Source: Bacillota bacterium (GTDB taxonomy: Bacteria; Bacillota; Clostridia; Lachnospirales; Lachnospiraceae). Taken from it: 56,389 nt of DNA. The stretch spans positions 1-56,389 of the forward strand of contig JAEWMB010000025.1 in assembly GCA_023457255.1 (NCBI GenBank), in the 5' to 3' direction. The translations under genes and the position numbers were made by a program. Shown here piece after piece: positions 16,803 through 25,819 of the stretch. Under the pieces are notes generated by a model. The model did not search any database and was not told the DNA's origin. It worked only from the letters and a program-made list of their open reading frames with translations. Within the stretch, counting starts at the first letter, position 1; every line of letters starts with the position of its first letter.

Positions 16803-19265
16803 ATGAATAAAGAAACTGTAAAGATTAGCGGAATGACATGCGCAGCCTGTGCTCAGAGAGTACAGAAAGCAGTCAATAAGCTAGAGGGTGTAGCGAACGC
16901 AAATGTGAATTTTGCTACAGAAAAATTAACCGTAGAATTTGATGCACAGAAAGCATCCATGCCTACGATCAAAGAAGCGGTGGAACACGCTGGATATGGT
17001 GTAATTGAAGAAAGTAAAGCAAATTCAGTAACAATCCCCATCGGCGGAATGACTTGCGCAGCCTGTGCACAGAGAATTGAAAAAGCAATCACAAAGCTGG
17101 AGGGCATTAATAAAGTATCTGTTAACCTGGCTACAGAAAAGGCAACGGTAGAATATGATTCACAGAAGCTCAGGCTTTCTGCTATAAAGCAATGTATTGA
17201 AAAAACCGGATATAAGGCATTAGAGATTGAGAAAAATACTGTGGATGAAGATAAGCTTCGGAAGGAGAAAGAGATTAAGACACTCTGGATTAAGTTTACA
17301 ATAGCATCTGTATTTGGGCTTCCTCTATTGTACTTTGCAATGGTTCCTATGGTATCCTGGTGGCCGTTCCCGATACCTATGGCATTAAATCCGATGTTGT
17401 ATCCATTAAGATTTGCTTTATTACAGGTATCACTCACTATTCCAATTATTATAGCAGGATATAAATTTTATACAGTCGGTTTCAAAGCTTTAATCCAAAG
17501 AAGTCCGAATATGGATTCTTTGGTAGCGATTGGAACTACATCAGCCGTATTATTCAGCTTATATAATACTTATAGAATTATTCAAGGTGATTTTATGGCA
17601 GTAGAATCTTTATACTATGAAACAGCTGGTGTAATAATTGCCCTGATTTTACTTGGTAAATCCTTAGAGGCGGTATCAAAGGGTAAAACTTCGGAGGCTA
17701 TTAAGAAACTGATGGGGCTTGCTCCTAAGACAGCAATCGTAATTGAAGATGGAAAAGAGATTGAAGTACCGATTGATGAAGTCGAAATCGGAGATATCAT
17801 ATTAGTAAAACCAGGTGAAAAAATCCCAGTAGATGGTGTTGTTTTAGAAGGTAATACCTCCATTGACGAAGCTATGTTAACCGGAGAAAGTATGCCTGTA
17901 GATAAAAAAGTTGGAGATAAGGTATTTGCTGCAAGTATCAACAAGAATGGTATGATTAAGTTCAAGGCAACGAAAGTCGGAAGTGATACTGCTTTAGCAC
18001 AGATTATAAAGCTGGTAGAGGATGCTCAGGGCTCCAAAGCTCCGATTGCTCAGATGGCGGATATTGTATCTGGATACTTTGTACCTGTTGTTTGCGTTAT
18101 TGCGGCAATAGCCTTTTTGGCATGGTTCTTAACAGGACAATCCTTAGCCTTTTCATTAACCATATTTATATCTATTCTGGTTATTGCTTGCCCTTGTGCA
18201 TTAGGTCTAGCTACACCTACAGCAATCATGGTTGGTACCGGTAAGGGAGCTGAAAATGGTATTTTAATTAAAGGTGGCGAGGCATTAGAAACCACTCATA
18301 AGATTAATACCATTGTATTTGATAAGACAGGAACAATTACTGAGGGTAAACCGGAAGTAACCGACATTATTACGACAGCAGGTGTGAAAAGAGAACGTCT
18401 TCTTCAAATTGCAGCCTCCGGAGAAAAGGGTTCCGAGCATCCTCTTGGAGAAGCAATTGTTCGAGGTGCTGAGATGGAACGCTTGGAATTTAAAAAAGTG
18501 GAGCAGTTTGAAGCAATCCCGGGTCATGGAATTGAGGTAGTTATTGATGGAATTCATGTATTAATCGGTAATAAAAAACTTATGGATAACAGAAGTATTT
18601 CCTTAGAGGAATTAAAGCTTAAGTCCGATCAACTGGCAGGTGAAGGTAAGACTCCGATGTATGTGGCGATGGAGAATAAGCTTGCAGGGATCATAGCAGT
18701 TGCTGATGTTGTTAAGGAAAGCAGTGCGAAAGCAATTAAAAAGCTTCAATCCATGGGTATTGAGGTTGCGATGATTACAGGCGATAATAGGAAAACTGCA
18801 GAAGCAATTGCAAAACAAGTAGGAATCGATCGAGTACTTGCGGAGGTGCTTCCCCAGGATAAATCTAATGAGGTGAAGAAGCTTCAAGCAGAAGGTAAAA
18901 AGGTATGTATGGTAGGGGACGGAATTAATGATGCTCCAGCACTGGTACAAGCAGATATCGGTATTGCAATCGGCTCCGGTACAGATGTAGCGATGGAATC
19001 GGCAGATATTGTTCTTATGAGAAGCGACCTAATGGATGTTCCAACTGCAATACACTTAAGTAAAAGTACGATCCGTAACATCAAACAGAATTTGTTCTGG
19101 GCCTTTGGTTACAATGCCGCCGGAATACCTGTTGCGGCAGGCCTCCTTTACCTGTTCGGCGGTCCGTTACTTAATCCGATTATTGCAGCAGCAGCTATGG
19201 CCTTCAGTTCAGTCTCTGTATTAACCAACGCTTTAAGACTAAAGAGATTTAAAGCATATCACTAA
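16803..19265 (+). CDS. copA: Cu(I)-exporting P1B-type ATPase, copy 1
   Basis: An 820-residue membrane pump that exports Cu(I) using ATP. Two N-terminal metal-binding HMA domains each carry GMTCAAC (near residues 10 and 80). The translocation motif CPC is near residue 461, the phosphorylation motif DKTGT near 506, the HP pair at GSEHPLGE, and GDGIND near 705. Length is normal and the frame is intact. No CsoR-type GC-rich operator is visible upstream, unlike copA2 at 35902, so this copy probably follows the two-box promoter of the preceding DUF2318 gene. It shares most of its sequence with copA2, pointing to duplication. Confidence 0.95.
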   Translation: MNKETVKISGMTCAACAQRVQKAVNKLEGVANANVNFATEKLTVEFDAQKASMPTIKEAVEHAGYGVIEESKANSVTIPIGGMTCAACAQRIEKAITKLEGINKVSVNLATEKATVEYDSQKLRLSAIKQCIEKTGYKALEIEKNTVDEDKLRKEKEIKTLWIKFTIASVFGLPLLYFAMVPMVSWWPFPIPMALNPMLYPLRFALLQVSLTIPIIIAGYKFYTVGFKALIQRSPNMDSLVAIGTTSAVLFSLYNTYRIIQGDFMAVESLYYETAGVIIALILLGKSLEAVSKGKTSEAIKKLMGLAPKTAIVIEDGKEIEVPIDEVEIGDIILVKPGEKIPVDGVVLEGNTSIDEAMLTGESMPVDKKVGDKVFAASINKNGMIKFKATKVGSDTALAQIIKLVEDAQGSKAPIAQMADIVSGYFVPVVCVIAAIAFLAWFLTGQSLAFSLTIFISILVIACPCALGLATPTAIMVGTGKGAENGILIKGGEALETTHKINTIVFDKTGTITEGKPEVTDIITTAGVKRERLLQIAASGEKGSEHPLGEAIVRGAEMERLEFKKVEQFEAIPGHGIEVVIDGIHVLIGNKKLMDNRSISLEELKLKSDQLAGEGKTPMYVAMENKLAGIIAVADVVKESSAKAIKKLQSMGIEVAMITGDNRKTAEAIAKQVGIDRVLAEVLPQDKSNEVKKLQAEGKKVCMVGDGINDAPALVQADIGIAIGSGTDVAMESADIVLMRSDLMDVPTAIHLSKSTIRNIKQNLFWAFGYNAAGIPVAAGLLYLFGGPLLNPIIAAAAMAFSSVSVLTNALRLKRFKAYH

Positions 19266-19334
19266 ATTAATTGCAATTTATTCTGATATTTATATAAAAA
19301 CTAAGTAAAGAATGGGAGAAGGAAAATAAATAGG

Positions 19335-20021
19335 ATGAAGAAAAAAATAATATTGGCAGCATTCTCAGCAATAGCACTGGTAGGTTTAACAGCATGCAAC
19401 AAATTAGACGTGATTGGTGAACAATCCATTAAATCCTTTGATGCAGTGTTAAATGAAGTTGGAGATAACGTTAATGAAGATACTTCATTTGGTGGATGGT
19501 CCTTAGAAGCTCCTGATGGAGCTGTTAGATTTGTTTGGAGCAAAGACTTTAGTAAGACAACAACTTATGATGCATATTTAGAATTGGATACACAGCCCTT
19601 TATTGATGCAGGTTTAGATGCTAGTAAACTGCCTGATGGTATGTTGGTAGGAGATAAGCTCATACTTGGAACAGACTTCGGAAGTGATGCCTTGTCCTAT
19701 AATGGAGAGATTACACCTTTGGCTTCCTATAAAAAGATTGTTGAGTTATATCGTAATAATATCACCTATCATATGGCACTTGACCATTTTGGCGTTGATT
19801 TAAAGAATGGTAATATGCTCGAGTGGGCGAAGGACATGACGACGAATGATAAGGACATTGTATTTGTTTTAAATCCGGAAGTCTTCATCAACGCAGGCGT
19901 TGACCCGAATAATGTTGAAGGTTGGGTATTCGCAAAGGTTCCAACCATGGATGAGAAGGGTAACGATATTGAAGTTGATAAATTGCTAAAGCCTTTTGAC
20001 TTTGAAGGCAATGATAAATAA
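19335..20021 (+). CDS. Lipoprotein of unknown function
   Basis: A 228-residue secreted lipoprotein: basic MKKK, a hydrophobic segment, then the lipobox LVGLTAC with Cys21 as the lipidation site. The mature part is acidic, with FGGWSLEAPDGAVRFVWS early and repeated FVxxxxFINAGVDPxxVEGW-like segments later. Phrases such as QPFIDAGLDASKLPDGM and EVFINAGVDPNNVEGW suggest an internal duplication of a small domain. I do not recognise the family. It follows copA1 by 69 bases, and an Lgt to lipidate it is encoded at 39174. Confidence 0.7.
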   Translation: MKKKIILAAFSAIALVGLTACNKLDVIGEQSIKSFDAVLNEVGDNVNEDTSFGGWSLEAPDGAVRFVWSKDFSKTTTYDAYLELDTQPFIDAGLDASKLPDGMLVGDKLILGTDFGSDALSYNGEITPLASYKKIVELYRNNITYHMALDHFGVDLKNGNMLEWAKDMTTNDKDIVFVLNPEVFINAGVDPNNVEGWVFAKVPTMDEKGNDIEVDKLLKPFDFEGNDK

Positions 20022-20047
20022 TAAGATTAATAATAAATGATTAGCGA

Positions 20048-20084
20048 TAACTCATATGTTGCCTATGGTGATATCTGAGTTATT
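20048..20084 (+). terminator. Inverted repeat upstream of the first response regulator
   Basis: GATAACTCA (starting near 20046) and TGAGTTAT (starting near 20077) form an 8-bp stem around a loop of about 22 bases. A weak T-rich tail follows. It could be the terminator of the lipoprotein gene or an operator for the regulator gene. Confidence 0.4.
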
Positions 20085-20124
20085 ACTTTATTACTGGGTT
20101 GGATCAGTAACAGGGAGGTGGAAT

Positions 20125-20817
20125 ATGAATCAAACAAAAAGGATTTTGGTTGTAGATGATGAAGAAAAAATCTTAAGTGTTATAAAATCATATCTGGAAA
20201 GCAAGGGTTTTTCTGTAATTACTGCTGATAATGGAAGAAAAGCATTAGAGATATTTAACCGAGAAAGTATATCCATGATACTGTTAGATTTAATGCTTCC
20301 TGAGTTGTCAGGTGAAGATGTATGCAAAGCTATAAGAAAAAAATCTCGAGTTCCAATCATCATGCTGACAGCAAAATCAGAAGAAGATGATATGATTAAA
20401 TGCTTAAGAAACGGAGCGGATGACTATATTACAAAGCCCTTCAGTTTAAAAGCTTTATATGCCAGATTTGAAGCAGTGATGCGCAGATCCTGTGATGATA
20501 ATCTTCAGCATCAAAATACATTTAATGGCGGAGATTTGATTGTAGATTTTAAAAGTAGATTTATCACAAAGCAATCGATAGAGGTAAAGCTGACTCCCAA
20601 TGAATATAAAATATTTTCAACTTTAGTAAAACATCCGAATAAAGTTTATCCACGGGAAGAATTAATAGTTTCTGCTTTTGGAAGCAATTATGAGGGTTAT
20701 AACAGAACAATCGATAGCCATATTAAAAACCTAAGACGGAAAATTGAAAGTAATCCAAAAAATCCAATTTATATTAAGACAATACATGGAGTAGGTTACA
20801 AATTTGGAGGTGAGTAA
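20125..20817 (+). CDS. OmpR/PhoB-family response regulator 1
   Basis: A 230-residue two-component regulator. The receiver domain (1-120) has the acidic pair DDEE, the phospho-acceptor in LLDLMLPELSG, a Thr in MLTAKS and the Lys in TKPF. The C-terminal winged helix (130-230) ends in HGVGYKFGG. The recognition-helix region RTIDSHIKNLRRKIE is nearly identical to that of regulator 2 at 25820, so both probably bind the same DNA box. The start is the ATG at 20125 after GGGAGG. Its cognate kinase gene follows directly but is ruined, so this regulator is now an orphan or is driven by the kinase at 29500. Confidence 0.92.
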   Translation: MNQTKRILVVDDEEKILSVIKSYLESKGFSVITADNGRKALEIFNRESISMILLDLMLPELSGEDVCKAIRKKSRVPIIMLTAKSEEDDMIKCLRNGADDYITKPFSLKALYARFEAVMRRSCDDNLQHQNTFNGGDLIVDFKSRFITKQSIEVKLTPNEYKIFSTLVKHPNKVYPREELIVSAFGSNYEGYNRTIDSHIKNLRRKIESNPKNPIYIKTIHGVGYKFGGE

Positions 20818-21026
20818 TTGAAGAAGAGCCTAATAACAAAATTATCATCTGCCATTTTGATAATTGTGCTTCTCACAGTAGCGATTATTAGCTTTTATCA
20901 AACTTTTTTAGCATTCGTCATTTTACTGATTATATCATAGGGCAGCAGCAATTGAAGATTCAAATCATTCAATCCACTAATGCAAAATACGGTTACTTTA
21001 CCCAAGGAAATGTGATTTTTTTATGA
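20818..21026 (+). pseudogene. Frameshifted, truncated histidine kinase remnant
   Basis: A TTG start lies directly after the regulator stop with GGAGG upstream. The frame reads LKKSLITKLSSAILIIVLL, a first membrane helix, then is broken in a T-run at 20904-20909; adding one T restores FSIRHFTDYIIGQQQLK and an extracytoplasmic stretch up to a stop at 21024-21026. The rest of the sensor, the HisKA domain and the ATPase domain are missing. So both a one-base loss and a large deletion have removed this kinase. The repaired frame is clear by eye. Confidence 0.75.
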
Positions 21027-21036
21027 AATTAAGCTT

Positions 21037-21069
21037 CTCCATATTCTCTCCACATTCAATTGATATTAT
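21037..21069 (+). promoter_or_regulatory. Two-box promoter of the HMA/UreH/cupredoxin gene
   Basis: CTCCAT (21037-21042), five bases, CTCCAC (21048-21053), ten bases, TATTAT (21064-21069). This is the best repeat of the set. It drives the fusion gene and probably the second DUF2318 and DUF1461 genes behind it. Confidence 0.75.
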
Positions 21070-21099
21070 TGAAAGGAAGTAAGATAAGGGAGGATACTT

Positions 21100-22959
21100 A
21101 TGTCATCAAATGCTATAGTAACTACTCTATACATTGACAATATGACATGTGCCCATTGTGAAACTACAATAGAACATGCCCTAACAGGTATAGCAGGAAT
21201 TGAAAATGCAAAAGCCAGTTACTCGTCAGGAAAAGTAATCGTAACTTACAAACCAGATGATATTGAACTGGAGAAAATTGAAGAATTGATTGAAGAAAAT
21301 GATTATCATGTGAAAAGAGAAAAAAAAGGAACAAAGGAAGGAGAAACACAGGAAGAAGAAACAAAAAAATCAGTAGACATCACTAATATCGTTGGAATAG
21401 GGATTATAATTTTTACTATATACACGATAGTAAGACGTTTTGGGCTTACGAATATTTTTAACGCTTTCCCAATTGCGAAAGAGGGAATGGGCTACGGTAT
21501 GCTATTTGTAATCGGATTACTTACCTCTGTACATTGTGTGGCGATGTGCGGTGGCATATGCATTACCCAATGCGCCGGAAAGGATAGTAACAATCCGGTT
21601 AAAACCAGTAAATTTGCAGCCATGAGACCAAGTTTACTTTATAACTTAGGTAGAGTTATTTCCTATACTGTGATGGGTGGACTTGTAGGAGCACTTGGCT
21701 CTGTGGTCAGTTTCTCCGGTACGATGAAGGGAATTGTCCAGATTTTGGCTGGCGTATTTATGGTTATTATGGGGTTAAACATGCTTAATGTATTTCCTTG
21801 GCTTCGTAAGCTTAACCCTAGAATGCCAAAAATATTTGCAAAAAAGATCTATAAGCAAAGAGCAAAAAATAATAGTCCTTTATTTATTGGACTACTAAAT
21901 GGACTCATGCCTTGTGGGCCATTACAAGCTATGCAGCTCTATGCGTTGTCAACAGGAGATCCTCTTAAAGGTGCATTTTCTATGTTTTTATTCAGTGTAG
22001 GAACATTTCCATTAATGTTTGCTTTTGGAGCATTAAGTTCCTTCCTTAGTAAGAAATTTACCGGAAAGATGATGAAAGCAAGTGCAGTATTAGTTCTAGC
22101 TTTAGGAGTATTTATGTTCAATAGTGGTGCGGTTCTTTCCGGATTTACATTGCCCATATTCCCTTCTGTAACCAGCACCGTGCAGGCTTCTAATATAGCA
22201 AAGATTAAGGACGGAGTACAAACTGTGACAACTGGTCTTAACCCAGGTAGCTATGAACCTATTGTTGTACAAAAAGGTGTACCTGTAAAATGGATTATTC
22301 AGGCAGAAGCAGGTGATATTAACGGATGTAACAACAGTATTGTAGTTCCTAAATTTAATATTCAACAGGATTTATCAGAAGGAGACACTGTGATTGAATT
22401 TACACCTACAAGCAGTGGTAGCTTTCCTTTCAGCTGCTGGATGGGTATGATTCGAAGTAAAATTACTGTGGTTGATGATTTAAATGCAGTGGACAGTAGT
22501 ACAATTAATTCGGAAGATAATGGACTTGAAAATGTGGATAATTTAATTGATTATGAAATTCCAACCGACGAATTATCTATTGCTAAAGTTTCTGATGATA
22601 AACAAACGGTAGAAATAACATTTGATGAAAACGGATTTTCCCCTGCGGTAATCGTTGTTCAAAAGGATTTAGAAACAGTTTGGACCATCAATGGTAAGAA
22701 TGTCGATGCTCTGCCAAATAATATACTTGTATTTCCATACTACGGAGCTCAACTTGAAGTTTACGAAGGAGAAAATCCAATCAGATTGTATCCTGATGGA
22801 GATTTTGACTTCTGTACCTCAGATACGAACTTATATGGTTATGTGAAAGTCGTTGATGATATTAATAATATAGATGAAGAAGCAATTATAAAAGAGATTT
22901 CTGAATATAGACCCACCGATTATTTTGCCGGAGGTGGAGGATTACCTTCATGTCATTAA
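21100..22959 (+). CDS. HMA - UreH/TauE-like membrane - double cupredoxin fusion protein
   Basis: A 619-residue multidomain protein. Residues 5-70 form an HMA metal-binding domain with MTCAHC. After a charged linker, residues 85-345 form a membrane domain of the UreH_2/SafE type, with LLTSVHCVAMCGG and NGLMPCGPLQAMQ. Residues 355-455 look like a cupredoxin ending in the copper-site-like FSCWMGM, and residues 480-600 like a second cupredoxin with FCTSD. The C-terminus is GGGGLPSCH. The domains suggest uptake of copper by the cytosolic HMA, passage through or beside the membrane part, and binding outside; direction is unknown. ATG start with GGGAGG. The next gene, DUF2318 copy 2, is 39 bases on. 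Confidence 0.85.
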   Translation: MSSNAIVTTLYIDNMTCAHCETTIEHALTGIAGIENAKASYSSGKVIVTYKPDDIELEKIEELIEENDYHVKREKKGTKEGETQEEETKKSVDITNIVGIGIIIFTIYTIVRRFGLTNIFNAFPIAKEGMGYGMLFVIGLLTSVHCVAMCGGICITQCAGKDSNNPVKTSKFAAMRPSLLYNLGRVISYTVMGGLVGALGSVVSFSGTMKGIVQILAGVFMVIMGLNMLNVFPWLRKLNPRMPKIFAKKIYKQRAKNNSPLFIGLLNGLMPCGPLQAMQLYALSTGDPLKGAFSMFLFSVGTFPLMFAFGALSSFLSKKFTGKMMKASAVLVLALGVFMFNSGAVLSGFTLPIFPSVTSTVQASNIAKIKDGVQTVTTGLNPGSYEPIVVQKGVPVKWIIQAEAGDINGCNNSIVVPKFNIQQDLSEGDTVIEFTPTSSGSFPFSCWMGMIRSKITVVDDLNAVDSSTINSEDNGLENVDNLIDYEIPTDELSIAKVSDDKQTVEITFDENGFSPAVIVVQKDLETVWTINGKNVDALPNNILVFPYYGAQLEVYEGENPIRLYPDGDFDFCTSDTNLYGYVKVVDDINNIDEEAIIKEISEYRPTDYFAGGGGLPSCH

Positions 22960-22998
22960 ACTATAAGAAATATCAGGATAAAAAGGAAGGATTAAATT

Positions 22999-23529
22999 AT
23001 GAGTAAACAAACAAATAAAACTAGTAAAAAAAATAATATGAACAAATTAATTATTATTGCTTTATCTGCGATTGCATTATTAGCTGTAGCATTCTCTATT
23101 AAAGTACCTGGATCCTCGTCAGATAACAGCTCAAAGAAGGATGATCTCAGGACAGAAAAGGTTATAGATGGTGATATCGTAATTCCTGTCAGTGAGATTT
23201 CCGAAACAGCTAAGTTTTATCCGGCAGAGATTGATGGTATTGAACTTGAAGCCCTTGCAGTAAAAGCACCAGATGGTTCAATACGAACTGCATTTAATAC
23301 CTGTCAGGTTTGTTATTCATCAGGGCGTGGGTACTACGTACAGGAGGGGGATGTTTTAGTATGCCAAAACTGTGGTAATCGTTTCGCGATGGATGATGTG
23401 GAAGTAACCAGAGGAGGATGTAATCCCGTTCCTATTACTGAGGAGTATAAAACAGTTAGTGATGATTCAATTACCATTTCAAAAGACTTTTTAGCTGAGG
23501 CTACGGTTATTTTCCAAAATTGGAAGTAG
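22999..23529 (+). CDS. DUF2318 (FtrD-like) membrane-anchored Cys-motif protein, copy 2
   Basis: A 176-residue paralogue of the protein at 16056. It has an N-terminal anchor (residues 14-34), a short spacer, and the DUF2318 domain with CQVC, CQNCG and GGCNPVPI. Over the domain the two copies differ at only a few positions, so they arose by recent duplication, while the spacers are different in length and sequence. It sits in an operon behind the HMA/UreH/cupredoxin fusion, which suggests the pair works together at the membrane surface. ATG with AAGGA upstream. Confidence 0.85.
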   Translation: MSKQTNKTSKKNNMNKLIIIALSAIALLAVAFSIKVPGSSSDNSSKKDDLRTEKVIDGDIVIPVSEISETAKFYPAEIDGIELEALAVKAPDGSIRTAFNTCQVCYSSGRGYYVQEGDVLVCQNCGNRFAMDDVEVTRGGCNPVPITEEYKTVSDDSITISKDFLAEATVIFQNWK

Positions 23530-23563
23530 TAATACGCTCTGAAAACATGGGATTGGAGAATTC

Positions 23564-24205
23564 ATGAAAAAGCCTAAAGCAACAGATGTTTTAATAGGAA
23601 TTTTATTTACTTTATTTATAATTTCGTTAGGAGTAATTACAACAGTTAACTTTAGAAGTTTGTATTATTTTGATATTGACTATCTGAATATAGCTAATGA
23701 TTCTGGAATAAGTAAGGAAATTATTATTGATAATTATAATGCTTTAATAGATTATAATTCACCATTCTTTCAAGGTGATTTAAAGCTTCCTGATTTATCA
23801 TCATCTCTTGATGGATTACAGCATTTTGTCGATGTCAAAAATATATTTACTACCTTTTATTATATTGCTGGGATTACACTGATTTTATGTGGCACTATTA
23901 TAATCTATAAAAAAGTAAAAAAAGATTATAGCTACTTATTTGTATCTTCAATAGCAGTATTGCTTATACCAGCGATGGCAGCAATAGCTAGTATTATTAA
24001 TTTTGATGCTACCTTTGTTGTTTTCCATAAAATGTTTTTTCGTAATGATTTTTGGTTATTTGATCCTTCAACTGATCCAGTGATAACTATTTTACCGGAC
24101 ACATTTTTCTTACACTCATTAATTTTCTTAATATCATTTGTGTTTATTGGAAGTTTGATTTTATTTTTGATATCTCGGTATCTTAAAAAAAGAGAAATAA
24201 AATGA
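23564..24205 (+). CDS. DUF1461 / TIGR01906 family membrane protein
   Basis: A 213-residue membrane protein with four helices (about residues 10-30, 98-118, 125-147 and 183-205) and a large external loop after the first. The signature FHKMFFRNDFWLFDPSTDPVI is typical of the TIGR01906/DUF1461 family of Firmicutes. No biochemical function is known. It follows the second DUF2318 gene by 34 bases and is very A+T rich. A terminator-like hairpin follows at about 24303. Confidence 0.8.
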   Translation: MKKPKATDVLIGILFTLFIISLGVITTVNFRSLYYFDIDYLNIANDSGISKEIIIDNYNALIDYNSPFFQGDLKLPDLSSSLDGLQHFVDVKNIFTTFYYIAGITLILCGTIIIYKKVKKDYSYLFVSSIAVLLIPAMAAIASIINFDATFVVFHKMFFRNDFWLFDPSTDPVITILPDTFFLHSLIFLISFVFIGSLILFLISRYLKKREIK

Positions 24206-24302
24206 TAAACAATTAAATAGTCGGAGTAATTGCTGGAGGTATTGGTATAAAAATTAATTTGCGAAAAGTATAGTTCTACATTGAGCAATTTATTTAGTAA
24301 AT

Positions 24303-24361
24303 AATGAGCATTATATTTTGGAACGGAATGAATCCTTCCTTAAATATATTGCTCATTTTTA
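24303..24361 (+). terminator. Terminator-like hairpin after the DUF1461 gene
   Basis: AATGAGCA (24303-24310) pairs with the TGCTCATT at 24350-24357, enclosing an inner GGAA/TTCC stem, and a T-run follows. The 306-base gap from 24206 to 24511 otherwise shows no gene, and I could not find the two-box promoter in front of the next gene. Confidence 0.55.
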
Positions 24362-24511
24362 GTTTGTATAGTTCAAATGAAATATACAAAATACTTGATT
24401 TTTACATTTACACTCTGAAAATGATCTTTCTTCCTTCGTATGGATTATTAATGAAGTAACAGCAGATAATAAGAGGAAATATACAATAAATAACGAAACT
24501 GGAGGTTAGGT

Positions 24512-25657
24512 ATGAAAAAAATAGTAATAATTTTCTACTCATTTCTTTTAATAGTCTTTGCTGCTTCTTGCACAAAAAATGAGGGCAATGGTCCTGAACC
24601 GACGGAAATACCGCAAATAAGTCCTACTACGGAACCAACCAGTGAAGATAATAATGTTGATACTGGGAATATCGGAAATGTGGAAAGTAATGATACGGGC
24701 AATGATAGTACTAAGGTAGCTGATTATCTTGTATACTCAGCTAATGAGGGCAGCTCCTCAGTATCAGTAATTGATACGAAAAATATGAAAACAATCAAGG
24801 ATATACCTGTAGGGAAAGGTCCACATAATGTTCAGGCAACACCTGATGGAAAATTTGTATATGTTGTAGAAGGAAAAGCAGCCTCTATATCTGCGATTGA
24901 TACTGCTACAAATTCGGTTGTCAATACTATAAATATAGGAGAGGGTCCTAGCCATATCATTTTTTCACCTGATTCAAAATTTGCTTATGTGTCAATTGGA
25001 GGAATGATGGAGGAAGAAGAGGATGTTGCTGAAACCATGGCAGATATGACCGAGAAAGATGTCGGTAATGTATCTGTTGTTAACTTGGAAAATGGCGAAG
25101 TAAAAGAAATATCGGTTGGTCTCATGCCCCATGGTTTAAGAATGACACCGGATAATAAATATGTCCTTGTTGCAAATACTGATTCAGATACGGTATCTGT
25201 AATCGATACAGCGACTAATAAGGTTACCAATAAGATCGAGGTAGGTAAAAAACCGGTCCAGGTAGCACCTACAGCGGACGGAAAATATGTATTTGTATCC
25301 CTAAGTGGGGATAACAGTGTTGCCGTTATTGAACTGTCTTCTATGAAAGTTACCAAAACGATAGCGGTAGGTGAAGCACCAATACAACTATTTGCAACAT
25401 CCGATAGTAAATTCGTATATGTCGCTAACAATAAATCAGCTAATATCAGTGTTATCGATACTACCTCAATGTCTGTGGTAGCTGGAATTCCTGCAGGAGA
25501 GGAAGCTCATGGTGTAGTAATATCTAAGGATGGAAAAAATGTTTATGTAACCAATACAGGTTCTGACAGTGTAACAATAGTTGATGTTGCTACTAATAAG
25601 GTAGTTGGTACTGTTACTGTTGGAGAGGAACCAAATGGAATTACGATTGTAGAATAA
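24512..25657 (+). CDS. YVTN-type beta-propeller lipoprotein
   Basis: A 381-residue exported lipoprotein. The signal peptide ends in the lipobox FAASC (Cys20), then an acidic, Thr/Asn-rich spacer to about residue 70. The remainder is about seven repeats of the type SVIDTxxxxVxxxIxVGxxPxxxxxxxDGKxVYV, the YVTN/NHL-like propeller pattern. One blade carries an extra acidic, Met-containing loop (MMEEEEDVAETMADM, about residues 168-182), a possible metal site. Such propellers bind proteins or small ligands outside the cell; related ones occur in copper and nitrosative-stress clusters. Own transcription unit with GGAGG before the ATG. Confidence 0.85.
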   Translation: MKKIVIIFYSFLLIVFAASCTKNEGNGPEPTEIPQISPTTEPTSEDNNVDTGNIGNVESNDTGNDSTKVADYLVYSANEGSSSVSVIDTKNMKTIKDIPVGKGPHNVQATPDGKFVYVVEGKAASISAIDTATNSVVNTINIGEGPSHIIFSPDSKFAYVSIGGMMEEEEDVAETMADMTEKDVGNVSVVNLENGEVKEISVGLMPHGLRMTPDNKYVLVANTDSDTVSVIDTATNKVTNKIEVGKKPVQVAPTADGKYVFVSLSGDNSVAVIELSSMKVTKTIAVGEAPIQLFATSDSKFVYVANNKSANISVIDTTSMSVVAGIPAGEEAHGVVISKDGKNVYVTNTGSDSVTIVDVATNKVVGTVTVGEEPNGITIVE

Positions 25658-25693
25658 AACATTCATTAAGTCCACATCTTATGTTGATAATGC

Positions 25694-25726
25694 TTTCACA
25701 AAATATCCACATTTTAGATATATAAT
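25694..25726 (+). promoter_or_regulatory. Two-box promoter of response regulator 2
   Basis: TTTCAC (25694-25699), five bases, ATCCAC (25705-25710), ten bases, TATAAT (25721-25726). The match suggests the regulator controls its own gene. Confidence 0.65.
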
Positions 25727-25819
25727 AAGTCAATATGATATCCCATGGGATTGGAGTATTTTTGAATATTTAACAACTAAACTCTAAGTATTGATATCAA
25801 AACACATTAGGAGAGAAAA

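Noticed and set aside
24370..24511. Two-box promoter before the beta-propeller lipoprotein gene
   Set aside because: Only loose TTTACA-like matches, none with the 11-bp and 10-bp spacings.
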